Positions 9,988 through 18,315 of a DNA stretch of 42,424 nt are shown one piece after another. The notes below the pieces were generated by a model that had not been told where the DNA came from, made no database searches, and was given only the letters and a program-made list of their open reading frames with translations. This DNA is from JBLHKW01 sp047618565. Its GTDB lineage: Bacteria > Planctomycetota > UBA1135 > GCA-002686595. Numbering within the stretch: the first letter of the stretch is position 1; each line of letters begins with the position of its first letter. The position numbers and the translations under genes are program-made. The DNA lies in NCBI GenBank assembly GCA_047618565.1, contig JBLHKW010000021.1:1-42424 (forward strand), in the 5' to 3' direction.

Positions 9988-10024
9988 GAGGGCCTCCTCC
10001 GCTGATGCGGAGGGGGCTCTTTTC
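9988..10024 (+). terminator. Rho-independent terminator after groEL
   Basis: The arm GGCCTCCTCCGC pairs with GCGGAGGGGGCT around a TGAT tetraloop, with one or two G-T pairs, and is followed directly by CTTTTCC. It lies 22 bases after the groEL stop and should end the groESL transcript. Confidence 0.88.
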
Positions 10025-10031
10025 CGTTACG

Positions 10032-10255
10032 GCGTTACGGAGCCAGGCTCCGTAACGCACCACTCTGATCCGGGCTCGTTTGTCTCGGAATGACACCGAC
10101 CTGGAGGTTGGTCCTGGCCTTGTCGAAACGCCGAATCGCAGCGCTTCCGCGCCCTTATCCGCGTATCCATCGTCAGTAAGCACCAGCGGCCGGAGCTCAG
10201 ACGAACGAGCCAGGATCAGATTGGTGCGAGCTTGATCCTGGCTCGGTATGTCCGG
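10032..10255. repeat. Palindrome-rich 224-bp repeat, copy 1 (left of cargo gene)
   Basis: By hand alignment this block matches 11963-12187 in direct orientation, with about 18 differences and one single-base gap (about 92% identity). It opens with a perfect 27-bp palindrome: arms GCGTTACGGAGCC and GGCTCCGTAACGC around one base (10032-10058). It closes with a hairpin whose 13-bp arms CGAGCCAGGATCA and TGATCCTGGCTCG lie at 10206-10218 and 10233-10245. The two ends are also inverted repeats of each other over about 50 bp, a layout typical of MITE-like elements. The block starts seven bases after the groEL terminator and ends 42 bases before the cargo gene start. Confidence 0.85.
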
Positions 10256-10297
10256 ATTCCACGGGATGCGTCAGGGCGATTCGGCTTCAATGCAGGC

Positions 10298-11950
10298 ATG
10301 ACGCACCTACCCACGTCCGGTCTGGCGATCGCGATCCTCGCTCTGTCGCTTGCGCCAACCGCCGCGGCACAGGACGCCGACCCGAGTTCCCTTGCACAGC
10401 GCGGTCGTGGTTTGCATGGCTACATCAGCTATAGCGCAAGTCAGCCTCACGACCGCGCGGCCTACGGCATGGGCATGGGTTTCTACTCGGCGGCATGGAC
10501 CTTGGTTAGCCAGCCGCTTGCCCACTTCCAGATTGGTCTCGCCAGCGGCTGGATCGTGCCCGACAACTCCGACAACAAGGATCAGTCCTTGGCCCCGGTT
10601 GGCACTCTCGCGCGGGATACCTGGCCGCAACGCGGACCGACCTGGGGCAGCGTCTTTCAAGTCGTCGAGGGCGGCCTTGGCTACTGGCGTGGCAACCGCT
10701 TTCGCTACGGGCCGCCCAAGTTCAGCATGAACGCGACTCCCCAGTGCTACGACTACGAGGTCGGGTCGCCCGGGTGGTCCTTCTTTTACGACACGGAAGC
10801 GCTACCGGACAACCGGCTCGGAATCGCACAGTTGAGCAACCGGCTGCTCATCCCACCCGACGCATTGCCCTTCTCCGGAGATTCCGAAGGGAAGTTTTTT
10901 GGCTACACCTACATGGCCCTGCCATTCACCGCGCCCGTTCATTCGATTGATGGCCGGGCGCCGATCGGCGACCAAGCGTGGACCTGCTTCCTGAGTACTG
11001 AAAACTTCAAAGGACCGATTGCCTACTACATCCCCGAGACTTGGAGCAAGATCGGCGACCTGTTCGACTACTCCTTCATTCACGGGCGCGGTCTTGACGC
11101 GCGCTCGGGGCAGATGGGCGGCGGCGCGATGGAGATCAACACGGTGCCGCAGATTGTCGCGCGCGATGCGAACGGAAGTACCTACTCCAAGATTCCCGCA
11201 CTACGCTTTCCGGTCGATAGTGAGGGCCGCGCCGTCCTGGTGCAGGATGTGACCTACTACTCCAAGTCCGCCCTCTACGACTCGTTCTTAGCCTGGCGCG
11301 ACGGCGGGCCTGCACCGAGCGGTTCGTTCAACTCGGGCGGAGCCTTCGTCGCGCGGCTCTCCACCCGCACTCCGGGTTTCGACCAGGACGGCCAGGAGAT
11401 TGAAGGCGTCGCCAGCACGTTCGACACCGAGGTCTTCGACGACAACACCTGGGGCCTGGTTTGGAAGGAGGGCGGGGACGCACCGCGCGGTCAGTTTCCT
11501 CAGTATTTCCGGCACGTGGACAACAAGCGCGTCGCGGTCGCGCCCGAGGAGGTTCCGGCGGAAACCGGCCTGATCGAGGCCAACTTTCAGCTGGCAGAAC
11601 GCGGCGCACCGTTCACCACGCCGGGCGCCGGCGCATGGGCGACACCCGGTCCAGCAACCGAGGCCGTCAGCGCTGAACTCAACGACGGCTCCAAGGTTAC
11701 CTACGCGTGGTACCGATTCATCGACCAGCCTTCCTTCCAACAGTATGCATGGGGCGCTGAGAAGAAGGCGCAGCTGCAGGCTCTGGTCGAGAAGATCCAC
11801 CGCGAGTGGCCCATCGATCGTGACTACATGCTGCCGCCGACCTCCGGCGAGCTTGTCGCCTTGGACGCGGCGCTCTTCGTCACTCCCCCTCTCGGCCTGG
11901 AGGTCGGCTATGTCCCGATCGTCCTTCGTCAGGAGGACGCGCGGAAATAG
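10298..11950 (+). CDS. Secreted protein of unknown function between two direct repeats
   Basis: This 550-residue protein starts with a clear signal peptide (MTHLPTSGLAIAILALSLAP then TAAAQ, cleavage likely after AAA). The mature part is rich in Gly, Trp, Tyr, Phe and Asp. It carries blocks such as DNSDNKDQSLAPVG, PKFSMNATPQCYDYEVGSPG, TYMALPF, IAYYIPETWSKIGDLFDY, GQMGGGAMEINTVP and WYRFIDQPSFQQYAW. Two cysteines (in TPQCYDY and WTCFLS) could form a disulfide outside the cytoplasm. There are no membrane helices beyond the signal and no catalytic motif I recognise. The frame opens further upstream (10232), but the ATG at 10298 gives the clean signal peptide. It is flanked on both sides by the 224-bp repeat, which suggests it is carried as cargo or was captured by recombination. 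Confidence 0.8.
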   Translation: MTHLPTSGLAIAILALSLAPTAAAQDADPSSLAQRGRGLHGYISYSASQPHDRAAYGMGMGFYSAAWTLVSQPLAHFQIGLASGWIVPDNSDNKDQSLAPVGTLARDTWPQRGPTWGSVFQVVEGGLGYWRGNRFRYGPPKFSMNATPQCYDYEVGSPGWSFFYDTEALPDNRLGIAQLSNRLLIPPDALPFSGDSEGKFFGYTYMALPFTAPVHSIDGRAPIGDQAWTCFLSTENFKGPIAYYIPETWSKIGDLFDYSFIHGRGLDARSGQMGGGAMEINTVPQIVARDANGSTYSKIPALRFPVDSEGRAVLVQDVTYYSKSALYDSFLAWRDGGPAPSGSFNSGGAFVARLSTRTPGFDQDGQEIEGVASTFDTEVFDDNTWGLVWKEGGDAPRGQFPQYFRHVDNKRVAVAPEEVPAETGLIEANFQLAERGAPFTTPGAGAWATPGPATEAVSAELNDGSKVTYAWYRFIDQPSFQQYAWGAEKKAQLQALVEKIHREWPIDRDYMLPPTSGELVALDAALFVTPPLGLEVGYVPIVLRQEDARK

Positions 11951-11962
11951 ACTCGAGCCACC

Positions 11963-12187
11963 GCGTTACCGAGCCAGGCTCCGTCTCGCACCAATCTGAT
12001 CCTGGCTCGTTTGTCTCGGAATGACACCGACCTGGCGGCTCGGTCCTGGCCTTGTCGAAACGCCGAATCGCAGCGCTTCCGCGGCCCTATGCGCGTTTCC
12101 ATCGTCCGTGAGCACCAGCGGCCAGTGCTCAGACGAACGAGCCAGGGTCAGATTGGTGCGAGTTTGATCCTGGCTCGGTATGTCCGG
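11963..12187. repeat. Palindrome-rich 225-bp repeat, copy 2 (right of cargo gene)
   Basis: This is the direct-repeat partner of 10032-10255, starting 12 bases after the cargo gene stop. Its two ends (11967-12016 and 12131-12180) are inverted repeats matching at 44 of 50 positions by hand count. Each end is itself a hairpin (CGAGCCAGG with CCTGGCTCG on the left). The middle, about 115 bp, is not self-complementary. On the right it runs straight into a truncated kinase gene start. No transposase is encoded within or between the copies. Confidence 0.85.
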
Positions 12188-12195
12188 GATCTACT

Positions 12196-12264
12196 CATCG
12201 CCCCGGCACCAAGGGGACCCAGGATCTCGTAGAAGGAAAGGGACTGGCCGACGATGAGGGACAT
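12196..12264 (-). pseudogene. 23-codon stump of a second Ser/Thr kinase gene
   Basis: On the minus strand, the ATG at 12262-12264 opens a frame reading MSLIVGQSLSFYEILGPLGA followed by GAM. This is nearly the same as the start of the intact kinase next door (MSLVSGSSLSFYKILGPLGA then GAM). The similarity stops after GAM, just before the glycine of the ATP loop. The repeat copy 2 begins eight bases later. So a tandem paralogous kinase gene once started here and has lost everything after codon 23. Its missing body is not found on the far side of the repeats. Confidence 0.75.
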
Positions 12265-12374
12265 GGGGAGGAGGTATGAGGTGTCCGTGAAGCTACGGTA
12301 GCCATTCTCTTGAGCGGCACAGGAATTGGCGCGCTGCGAGGGGTATGGGGACGGCGCGAGTCTAACCGGCCCTG

Positions 12375-15008
12375 CTATCGAATCCCGTTCTCGAGCAGGG
12401 TCAGCGGCTCGTCGCGCTCTTGCGTGCCCGGACGGACGACGAGCAGCCGACGCCCGTTGGCGGACACGTCGAAGCGGCGGCCCACGAGGAATCCCGATTC
12501 ACGTGGCAGGACGACGCGCACCTTCCCGGGTACCGGTGGCGACCCCGGAGTGAACTCGAGCGGGACCGCGAGGACCTGGTCGGCCGACGAGTAGTAGAGC
12601 TCGCTGCCGTCCCGTGACCAGCGCACGCACCCGCCATCCTCCAACGGAATACGGGTGGCGAGCTTGGCTTCGGGAAACGCGGCCACGACGATCGCCTGGT
12701 CCTCGCCCGAGAGTTGCGCGGCGAACCAGACGTCGTCCGGCGAGAGCTGCGCATCGCCAAAACTCTGATCCGACTGAAAGATGCCTGTAACCTCGCCTGA
12801 AGCCAGATCGAGGCATCTCAGCCAGTTGGGTTCGCCAACGCCCGGGCGGCCGGAGAACATCAGCTTGCTTCCGTCGCCGGTGACATCATTAGGGTTATGG
12901 TTCACCAGCCCCTGCACGACCAGCTCCGGCTCCTTGAGGCCGGATGGATCACAGCGGTAGATGCTGGGAGTGATGTAGAAGTAGATTTCGTCCGCCGACG
13001 GAGACCAGGTCGGAAAGGAATCGTCGCTCGGCGCCCGGGTGATCTGCACCTCGACGCCACGCACAAGATCACGAACCCACACATCTCCGCTGGTGCGAAT
13101 CGTCGAGCGATCGAAGGCGAGCTTCGTACCATCGTCGGATAGGTCGGGATTCCAGAGAATGCCCTCGACGCCGAGCGGCTCGACGACACCGGTTTCCATG
13201 TCGACCCAGACGAACTCCGAGTCGACGACCCCGGGCTGCTGGTGCATGTAGACGACGCGCCCGGCGCGTGAGGCACCGAAGAGAGCGTGAATCGGCCAGT
13301 CGCGCATGCGCACATCCTTCGCCACGCGGACGGCGTCCGTTCCGAGCTCGAGTGTCTCTAGATCGAATGATCCGTTGTACAGCGAGTCCCCGCGGCGGTA
13401 CACGAGCCGCCCGGGCTCGACGTAGTAAGCATTCGAGACATCGTTCGACAGGAGTCGCGCCTCGGTGGATCCCAGCCTGCACGCGTACAGTCCGGAGCTA
13501 ACTCCGGTTCGGTCCTGGATAGAGAACAGGAAGCCGCGTCCATCCGGAAGATAGCTGGGCCACATGCCCCACGCCTCGGGGTTTCCGGGCGTGGGATCGA
13601 GCACAAACTCCGGCGTACCGCCATGCGCGTCCACGCTCATGAACGGCCCATTGTCCTGACCGAAGAGAATCGTGCCCGCCTCGTTCCAGGAGGCCCCGGT
13701 GAAGCTCGAGCCCTCGAGGATCACGCGCGGTCGACTCTCGTCGATCCCGATCACCTGGAGCCCGGTCGAATTGTGGAAGCCGAGCCTGCGCGCGTCGGGC
13801 GCCCAAAAGGGCTCATCGCCGTTCTCCGTGCCCGGGAGCCTGTACATTTCGCCATCATCCAGCTCACGAACCCAGAGCGCGGACTGCCCCAACTCGTCGA
13901 TGGCCGCGAAGGCGACGCGTGCGCCATCGAGCGAGACCGCGGGCGGCCCCTTGTATGGATCGATCCGCGTTCCGGGAGGCGCGACAAGCTCGCTCTGCAC
14001 GCGCTCCACCGCCGCGATCCCTGCCACGTCGCGCGGCCAGAGCGCGCGCATTGCGAGCCCGCCCAGGAGAGCGAAGACGAGCGCGAAGACAACCGCTCGC
14101 GAGCCCCGCAGCCCGGGGCCGCGGGAGCTGCCGGCCACCTGTTCCATCGTGAGGGACCGCGCGCCGGACGCCCCCATCTCCAGCGCCCAGCGCGCCTCGC
14201 CAATGTCTCGCAGGCGTTGCCGAGAGTCCTTCTCGAGGCAGCGTTCAACGAGATCGCGCACGTGCGCAGGCGTGTCGGACGGCAGCAGCGTGAAGTCCGC
14301 CGTCTCGCGCACCACCGCAGCCAGGACATCGGGCATCGAATCGCCATCGAACGCGCGCCGGCCGGTCAGGCACTCGAACAGCACGCACCCGAAAGCCCAC
14401 ACGTCGACGCGCCGATCGATGGGCTTGCCGCGCGCTTGCTCGGGCGCCATGTAGATCGGTGTGCCCAGCAGCCGGCCAGCTTCGGTCGCGAGTACGCTGT
14501 CCGAGGTCGAGCCTTGCTCGGCATCGGGCCCGGTCGGCTTTGCCAGCCCGAAGTCGAGCACCTTCACCTTGCCGTCCGGCGTGATGCGCACGTTGGCCGG
14601 CTTCAAGTCGCGGTGGATCACGCCTGCGTCGTGCGCGGCCTCAAGCCCCTCGGCGATCTGACGGCACACGTCCACGGCATCCTCGACCGGAAGCGGTCCG
14701 CGTGCGATGCGATCCTCGAGCGTCTCGCCCGGCACCAGCTCCAGCACGAGGAAACAGGTGTTTTCGACCTGGTCGACGCTGTGGATCTGCGCGACGTTGG
14801 GATGGTTCAGAGCGGCGATCGACTTCGCCTCGCGCTCGAACCGCCGCAGCCGCTCCTCGTCTTCCGCGAAGTGCTCGGGCAGGATCTTGATCGCCACCTC
14901 GCGATCGAGGCGTGTGTCCATGGCCCGGTAGACCTCTCCCATCGCCCCGGCACCGAGGGGGCCGAGGATCTTGTAAAACGAAAGGGAACTGCCGGAGACG
15001 AGTGACAT
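12375..15008 (-). CDS. Membrane Ser/Thr protein kinase with extracytoplasmic TolB-like propeller
   Basis: This 877-residue protein has an N-terminal Hanks-type kinase domain: glycine loop LGAGAMGEVYRA (about 19-29), K41 in VAIKIL, HRDLKPAN with D134, DFG at 152-154, and APE near 188-190. One transmembrane helix follows (about 304-322, VVFALVFALLGGLAMRAL). The C-terminal 550 residues are repeated blades with SLDGARVAFAA, WAPDARRLGF, LSDDGTKLAFDRS, WSPSADEIYFY and LSPDDVWFAAQ motifs, that is, a TolB/WD40-like PD40 propeller on the other side of the membrane. It probably senses a ligand and phosphorylates cytoplasmic targets. The ATG at 15006-15008 is preferred over a longer frame to 15203 because the stump at 12264 starts at the same point. 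Confidence 0.93.
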   Translation of the reverse strand: MSLVSGSSLSFYKILGPLGAGAMGEVYRAMDTRLDREVAIKILPEHFAEDEERLRRFEREAKSIAALNHPNVAQIHSVDQVENTCFLVLELVPGETLEDRIARGPLPVEDAVDVCRQIAEGLEAAHDAGVIHRDLKPANVRITPDGKVKVLDFGLAKPTGPDAEQGSTSDSVLATEAGRLLGTPIYMAPEQARGKPIDRRVDVWAFGCVLFECLTGRRAFDGDSMPDVLAAVVRETADFTLLPSDTPAHVRDLVERCLEKDSRQRLRDIGEARWALEMGASGARSLTMEQVAGSSRGPGLRGSRAVVFALVFALLGGLAMRALWPRDVAGIAAVERVQSELVAPPGTRIDPYKGPPAVSLDGARVAFAAIDELGQSALWVRELDDGEMYRLPGTENGDEPFWAPDARRLGFHNSTGLQVIGIDESRPRVILEGSSFTGASWNEAGTILFGQDNGPFMSVDAHGGTPEFVLDPTPGNPEAWGMWPSYLPDGRGFLFSIQDRTGVSSGLYACRLGSTEARLLSNDVSNAYYVEPGRLVYRRGDSLYNGSFDLETLELGTDAVRVAKDVRMRDWPIHALFGASRAGRVVYMHQQPGVVDSEFVWVDMETGVVEPLGVEGILWNPDLSDDGTKLAFDRSTIRTSGDVWVRDLVRGVEVQITRAPSDDSFPTWSPSADEIYFYITPSIYRCDPSGLKEPELVVQGLVNHNPNDVTGDGSKLMFSGRPGVGEPNWLRCLDLASGEVTGIFQSDQSFGDAQLSPDDVWFAAQLSGEDQAIVVAAFPEAKLATRIPLEDGGCVRWSRDGSELYYSSADQVLAVPLEFTPGSPPVPGKVRVVLPRESGFLVGRRFDVSANGRRLLVVRPGTQERDEPLTLLENGIR

Positions 15009-15268
15009 GTAGAGGACCGGAATTCCTGATGGGCGAGGCTCGAGGTGGCGCGGTCCGGGCATCCATGATGGAGAGCCCGTCCTCACAATACCAACGAGGC
15101 CCCTGGCTCCGATGATCCCAATTTCTGGGGATCCAGATCGGACCAGGCCGGGCACCCGACTCAGGCCCTTGCCAGGCTCGATCCGGCTCGAGGGACCCTT
15201 CAACGCACGCTGTATCGGTCGCGCGCCGCCATCGCCTTCCGGTGCCGCTCGGCCTACGCGACCGTATC

Positions 15269-15592
15269 CTAGATCCTGTCCAGGACAGCGGGCGCAGGCG
15301 GGTACCCGACCGATCCAGTGGCGACGTCGCTGGTCTGGTGCCAGTGCGTCAACTCGCTGCGGCGCCGGAGATTCCCCTGCAATGCCTCAGCCGAGGGCCA
15401 CCACCCGTTGAGGAGGAACAGGTATGCACCGTTCCTCGAAAACCCGAGGCCATCGCATTCGCGTGCCTCGATCGCCCGCGCGACCCTGCCGACGAGCGGG
15501 TCCATGTATGCTGCGTGACTGGAGTAGATCGATGACGCCGCGAGGCGACGCAACTCATCGTAGACATGTGGTGCGAGCTCCGGGCCGTGCAT
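15269..15592 (-). CDS. Small unknown protein with an ECF-sigma-like N-terminus
   Basis: The frame encodes 107 residues from the ATG at 15592, with a GAGG site upstream. Its opening (GPELAPHVYDELRRLAA) closely resembles the first helix of ECF sigma factors of the type often paired with TolB-propeller kinases. The rest (YMDPLVGRVARAIEAREC, then GLGFSRNGAYLFLLNGWW) does not look like sigma region 2 or 4. It lies just upstream of the kinase gene on the same strand, where such a sigma factor would be expected. It may be a decayed or chimeric remnant, or an unrelated small protein. Confidence 0.35.
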   Translation of the reverse strand: MHGPELAPHVYDELRRLAASSIYSSHAAYMDPLVGRVARAIEARECDGLGFSRNGAYLFLLNGWWPSAEALQGNLRRRSELTHWHQTSDVATGSVGYPPAPAVLDRI

Positions 15593-15849
15593 CACGCCTC
15601 ATCACGCCTCAGGGGACGCCGAGAGTACGCCCCGAGACCTGGATGCAAGTAGGCCTTGCCCTGTGGTGCTCGCTGGCCGCGTCGCTGCCGAGGCGCGTGA
15701 CCTGCTGGAAGTCTGACGCGCCGAGCACCATACGGACAAGGCCGCGGGTAGGCCAGGACGGCCGTGCTGAGAATGCTCGGTCTCGAGCAACGGCAGTCGC
15801 CCAGGGCCCGTGTTTGACGACTCGGGCCGACGGCTCGCCCTGCGCCAGA

Positions 15850-15885
15850 TAAAAAGAGGGGCGCGACCCGGCGTCGCGCCCCTCT
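15850..15885 (-). terminator. Rho-independent terminator of the chemoreceptor gene
   Basis: A perfect 13-bp stem, AGAGGGGCGCGAC with GTCGCGCCCCTCT, encloses a five-base loop. On the minus strand it is followed by TTTTTATC. It lies about 70 bases after the stop of the chemoreceptor at 15958 and faces the right way to end its transcript. Confidence 0.92.
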
Positions 15886-15957
15886 GGATACAGTACATGT
15901 GGATAGCGCCCGCCAGCTGGCCGCACCGGGGCCGGCTTCAACTGGCGGGCGCAGAGA

Positions 15958-18315
15958 TCAGTCCGAGCTGCGCACCAGGTCAAGCATCTCTGCCGCCATT
16001 TTGGACAGATCCGTCGCGGCAGTCTTGGTCTCCTTCACACCGGATGCCGTGGTCCGCGCAGCATCGGCGACGCTGGCGATGGTGCCAGCGATCTCGCCAC
16101 TGCCATTCGACGCGTCCGCAACATGACGGCTCATCTCGTTGGTTGTCGCTGTCTGCTCCTCAACGGCACCGGCGATCGTTCCGGAGATGTCGTTGATCGA
16201 CCCGATGATCTCACTGATTTCGCCGATGGCCTCCACCGCGCGTCCTGTGTCGCCCTGAATCGCGGTGATCTTCTGGCTGATGTCTTCGGTCGCCTTGGCC
16301 GTCTCCTTGGCCAGCTCCTTGACCTCGTTGGCCACCACGGCGAAGCCCTTGCCTGCATCGCCCGCGCGCGCCGCTTCGATCGTGGCGTTCAATGCCAGGA
16401 GGTTTGTTTGCTCCGCGATCGAGGTAATGACTTTCACGACATTCCCGATCTCGGTGCTACTGACGCCCAGGCTCTCGATCGTCACGTTGGCAGTGGATGC
16501 GATGGTGACCGCCTCGCTCGCTATGCGAGCGGCTTCCGTTGAGCTTCTTGCGATCTCACGGATGCTCGCGCTCATCTCCTCGGTGGACGCGGAGACCGTC
16601 TCAAGCCGCTTGCTCACTTCCGCGGCCGTGGTGGACACGACCGATGACTGCTCTTCCGTACTGGCGGCATTCGTGCCCATCTCCACACTGGTGGCGGTCA
16701 GCTCTTCAGCCGATGAGCCCAGGCGTTCAGCAACGCCAGTCACCGCAGCGAAGACCTCCTTCATTTTCTGGCGAGCCGCGACCTGAGCCGTCACGTCGGC
16801 GGCGAACTTGACGACCTTGTACGGGCTACCGTTGAGGTCGAGGATCGGGTTGTAGGAAGCCTGGATCCAGATCTCCTTGCCGCCCTTGCCCAGACGCATG
16901 AACTCGCCCGAAACGAATTCGCCACGGTTGAGCATGGCCCAGAAGTCCTTGTACTCCTGGCCCGCGCCGTAGGTCGGATCCACGAACATGCGGTGGTGCT
17001 GACCCTTGATCTCGCTCAGCGAGTAGCCAAGTGTTGCGAGGAAGTTCTCGTTGGCTTCGAGGATCGTGCCGTCGAGGCTGAATTCGATCACGGCCTGGGA
17101 CTTGCCCACGGCTTCCATCTGGCCACGGAAGTCGGCGTTCTCCAGCTTCTGAGCCGTCACGTCAGTGGCGAACTTGACGACCTTGTACGGGTTACCGTTG
17201 AGGTCCATGATCGGGTTGTAGGAAGCCTGGATCCAGATCTCCCTGCCGCCCTTGGCGATGCGCTTGAACTCGGCCGCCACGAACTCACCGGTGTTGAGCT
17301 TGGCCCAGAAGTCCTTGTACTCCTGGCTATTGGCGTAGCTCGGCTCCACGAACATGCTGTGGTGTTGACCCTTGATCTCGCTCATCTCGTACCCGATGGC
17401 GCCGAGGAAGTTGTCGTTGGCTTCGATGATCGTCCCGTCGAGGTTGAACTCGATCACGGCCTGGGACTTGCCCACGGCTTCCATCTGGCCACGGAAGTTG
17501 GCGTTCTCCAGCTTCTGAGCCGTCACGTCAGTGGCGAACTTGACGACCTTGTACGGGTTACCATTGAGGTCCATGATCGGGTTGTAGGAAGCCTGGATCC
17601 AGATCTCCCTGCCGCCCTTGGCGATGCGCTTGAACTCGGCCGCCACGAACTCACCGGTGTTGAGCTTGGCCCAGAAGTCCTTGTACTCCTGGCTATTGGC
17701 GTAGCTCGGCTCCACGAACATGCTGTGGTGTTGACCCTTGATCTCGCTCATCTCGTACCCGATGGCACCGAGGAAGTTGTCGTTGGCCGTGATGATCGTG
17801 CCGTCGAGGTTGAATTCGATCACGGCCTGGGACTTGCCCACGGCTTCCATCTGGCCCGTGTGGTTGGCGTTCTCCATCTTCTGAGCCGACACGTCCGTCG
17901 CGAACTTGATGACGCTCGCGGGCTTGCCGTCGGCACCCATAATCGGGTTGTAGGAGGCCTGGATCCAGATCTCGTTGCCGCCCTTGCCGAGGCGCTTGAA
18001 CTCGTCCGCGATGAACTCGCCACGGTTCAGCTTGGCCCAGAAGTCCTTGTATTCGCTGCTCGCGGCGAAGGTCGGCTCCACAAACATACTGTGGTGTTGG
18101 CCCTGGATTTCGTCGAGTGTGTAGCCCACGGCACCCAGGAAGTTGTCGTTGGCCGTGATAATCGTGCCGTCCAGCTCGAACTCAATCATGGCCTGGACGC
18201 GGTCGATGGCGGTGAGCACCGCGGCCCCGCGCCCGGCGTCCTGGCTATCACCACCTCCGGTCTCGCCTCGGTTGGTCGTGTGGCTGGAGTCGGGCTGATT
18301 GTTCGTCTTGGTCAT
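15958..18315 (-). CDS. Soluble methyl-accepting chemotaxis protein with four tandem PAS domains
   Basis: This 785-residue chemoreceptor has no transmembrane segment and no HAMP domain. After a polar N-terminus come four PAS domains spaced exactly 122 residues apart (about 40-150, 162-272, 284-394, 406-516). Each contains the block EFxLDGTI, ANDNFLGAxGY, GQHHSMFVEP, EYKDFWAKLN, EIWIQASYNPI and KFATDVTAQK. The signalling domain (about 530-785) has the hairpin tip sequence EQTNLLALNATIEAARAGDA, then GKGFAVVANEVKELAKE. It resembles BdlA-type cytoplasmic receptors, which sense redox or metabolic state and signal to CheA. No che genes are nearby, so its array partners are elsewhere. An ACAGGA-like site precedes the ATG. 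PAS2 and PAS3 are almost identical. Confidence 0.95.
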   Translation of the reverse strand: MTKTNNQPDSSHTTNRGETGGGDSQDAGRGAAVLTAIDRVQAMIEFELDGTIITANDNFLGAVGYTLDEIQGQHHSMFVEPTFAASSEYKDFWAKLNRGEFIADEFKRLGKGGNEIWIQASYNPIMGADGKPASVIKFATDVSAQKMENANHTGQMEAVGKSQAVIEFNLDGTIITANDNFLGAIGYEMSEIKGQHHSMFVEPSYANSQEYKDFWAKLNTGEFVAAEFKRIAKGGREIWIQASYNPIMDLNGNPYKVVKFATDVTAQKLENANFRGQMEAVGKSQAVIEFNLDGTIIEANDNFLGAIGYEMSEIKGQHHSMFVEPSYANSQEYKDFWAKLNTGEFVAAEFKRIAKGGREIWIQASYNPIMDLNGNPYKVVKFATDVTAQKLENADFRGQMEAVGKSQAVIEFSLDGTILEANENFLATLGYSLSEIKGQHHRMFVDPTYGAGQEYKDFWAMLNRGEFVSGEFMRLGKGGKEIWIQASYNPILDLNGSPYKVVKFAADVTAQVAARQKMKEVFAAVTGVAERLGSSAEELTATSVEMGTNAASTEEQSSVVSTTAAEVSKRLETVSASTEEMSASIREIARSSTEAARIASEAVTIASTANVTIESLGVSSTEIGNVVKVITSIAEQTNLLALNATIEAARAGDAGKGFAVVANEVKELAKETAKATEDISQKITAIQGDTGRAVEAIGEISEIIGSINDISGTIAGAVEEQTATTNEMSRHVADASNGSGEIAGTIASVADAARTTASGVKETKTAATDLSKMAAEMLDLVRSSD
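17100..17831. repeat. Tandem 366-bp duplication encoding PAS2 and PAS3
   Basis: The 366-bp unit at about 17100-17465 is nearly identical to the next one at 17466-17831, differing at only a few bases by eye. At protein level the two units differ at about two residues (Thr/Glu and Asn/Asp). The outer PAS1 and PAS4 units are clearly more diverged. This points to recent duplication or gene conversion, and makes the locus prone to length change and assembly collapse. Confidence 0.9.

Noticed and set aside
10032..12187. Integron cassette with attC sites
   Set aside because: The direct repeats around one gene suggested it. However, the repeats are longer than usual attC sites, the GTTRRRY/RYYYAAC core pair was not found, and no integrase is nearby.
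13623..15005. 460-codon frame antisense to the kinase
   Set aside because: It has the same shadow character; the kinase motifs on the other strand are decisive.
17100..17831. CRISPR-like array
   Set aside because: The regular repeats are 366-bp coding PAS units without spacers; no CRISPR array or cas gene was seen anywhere in the window.
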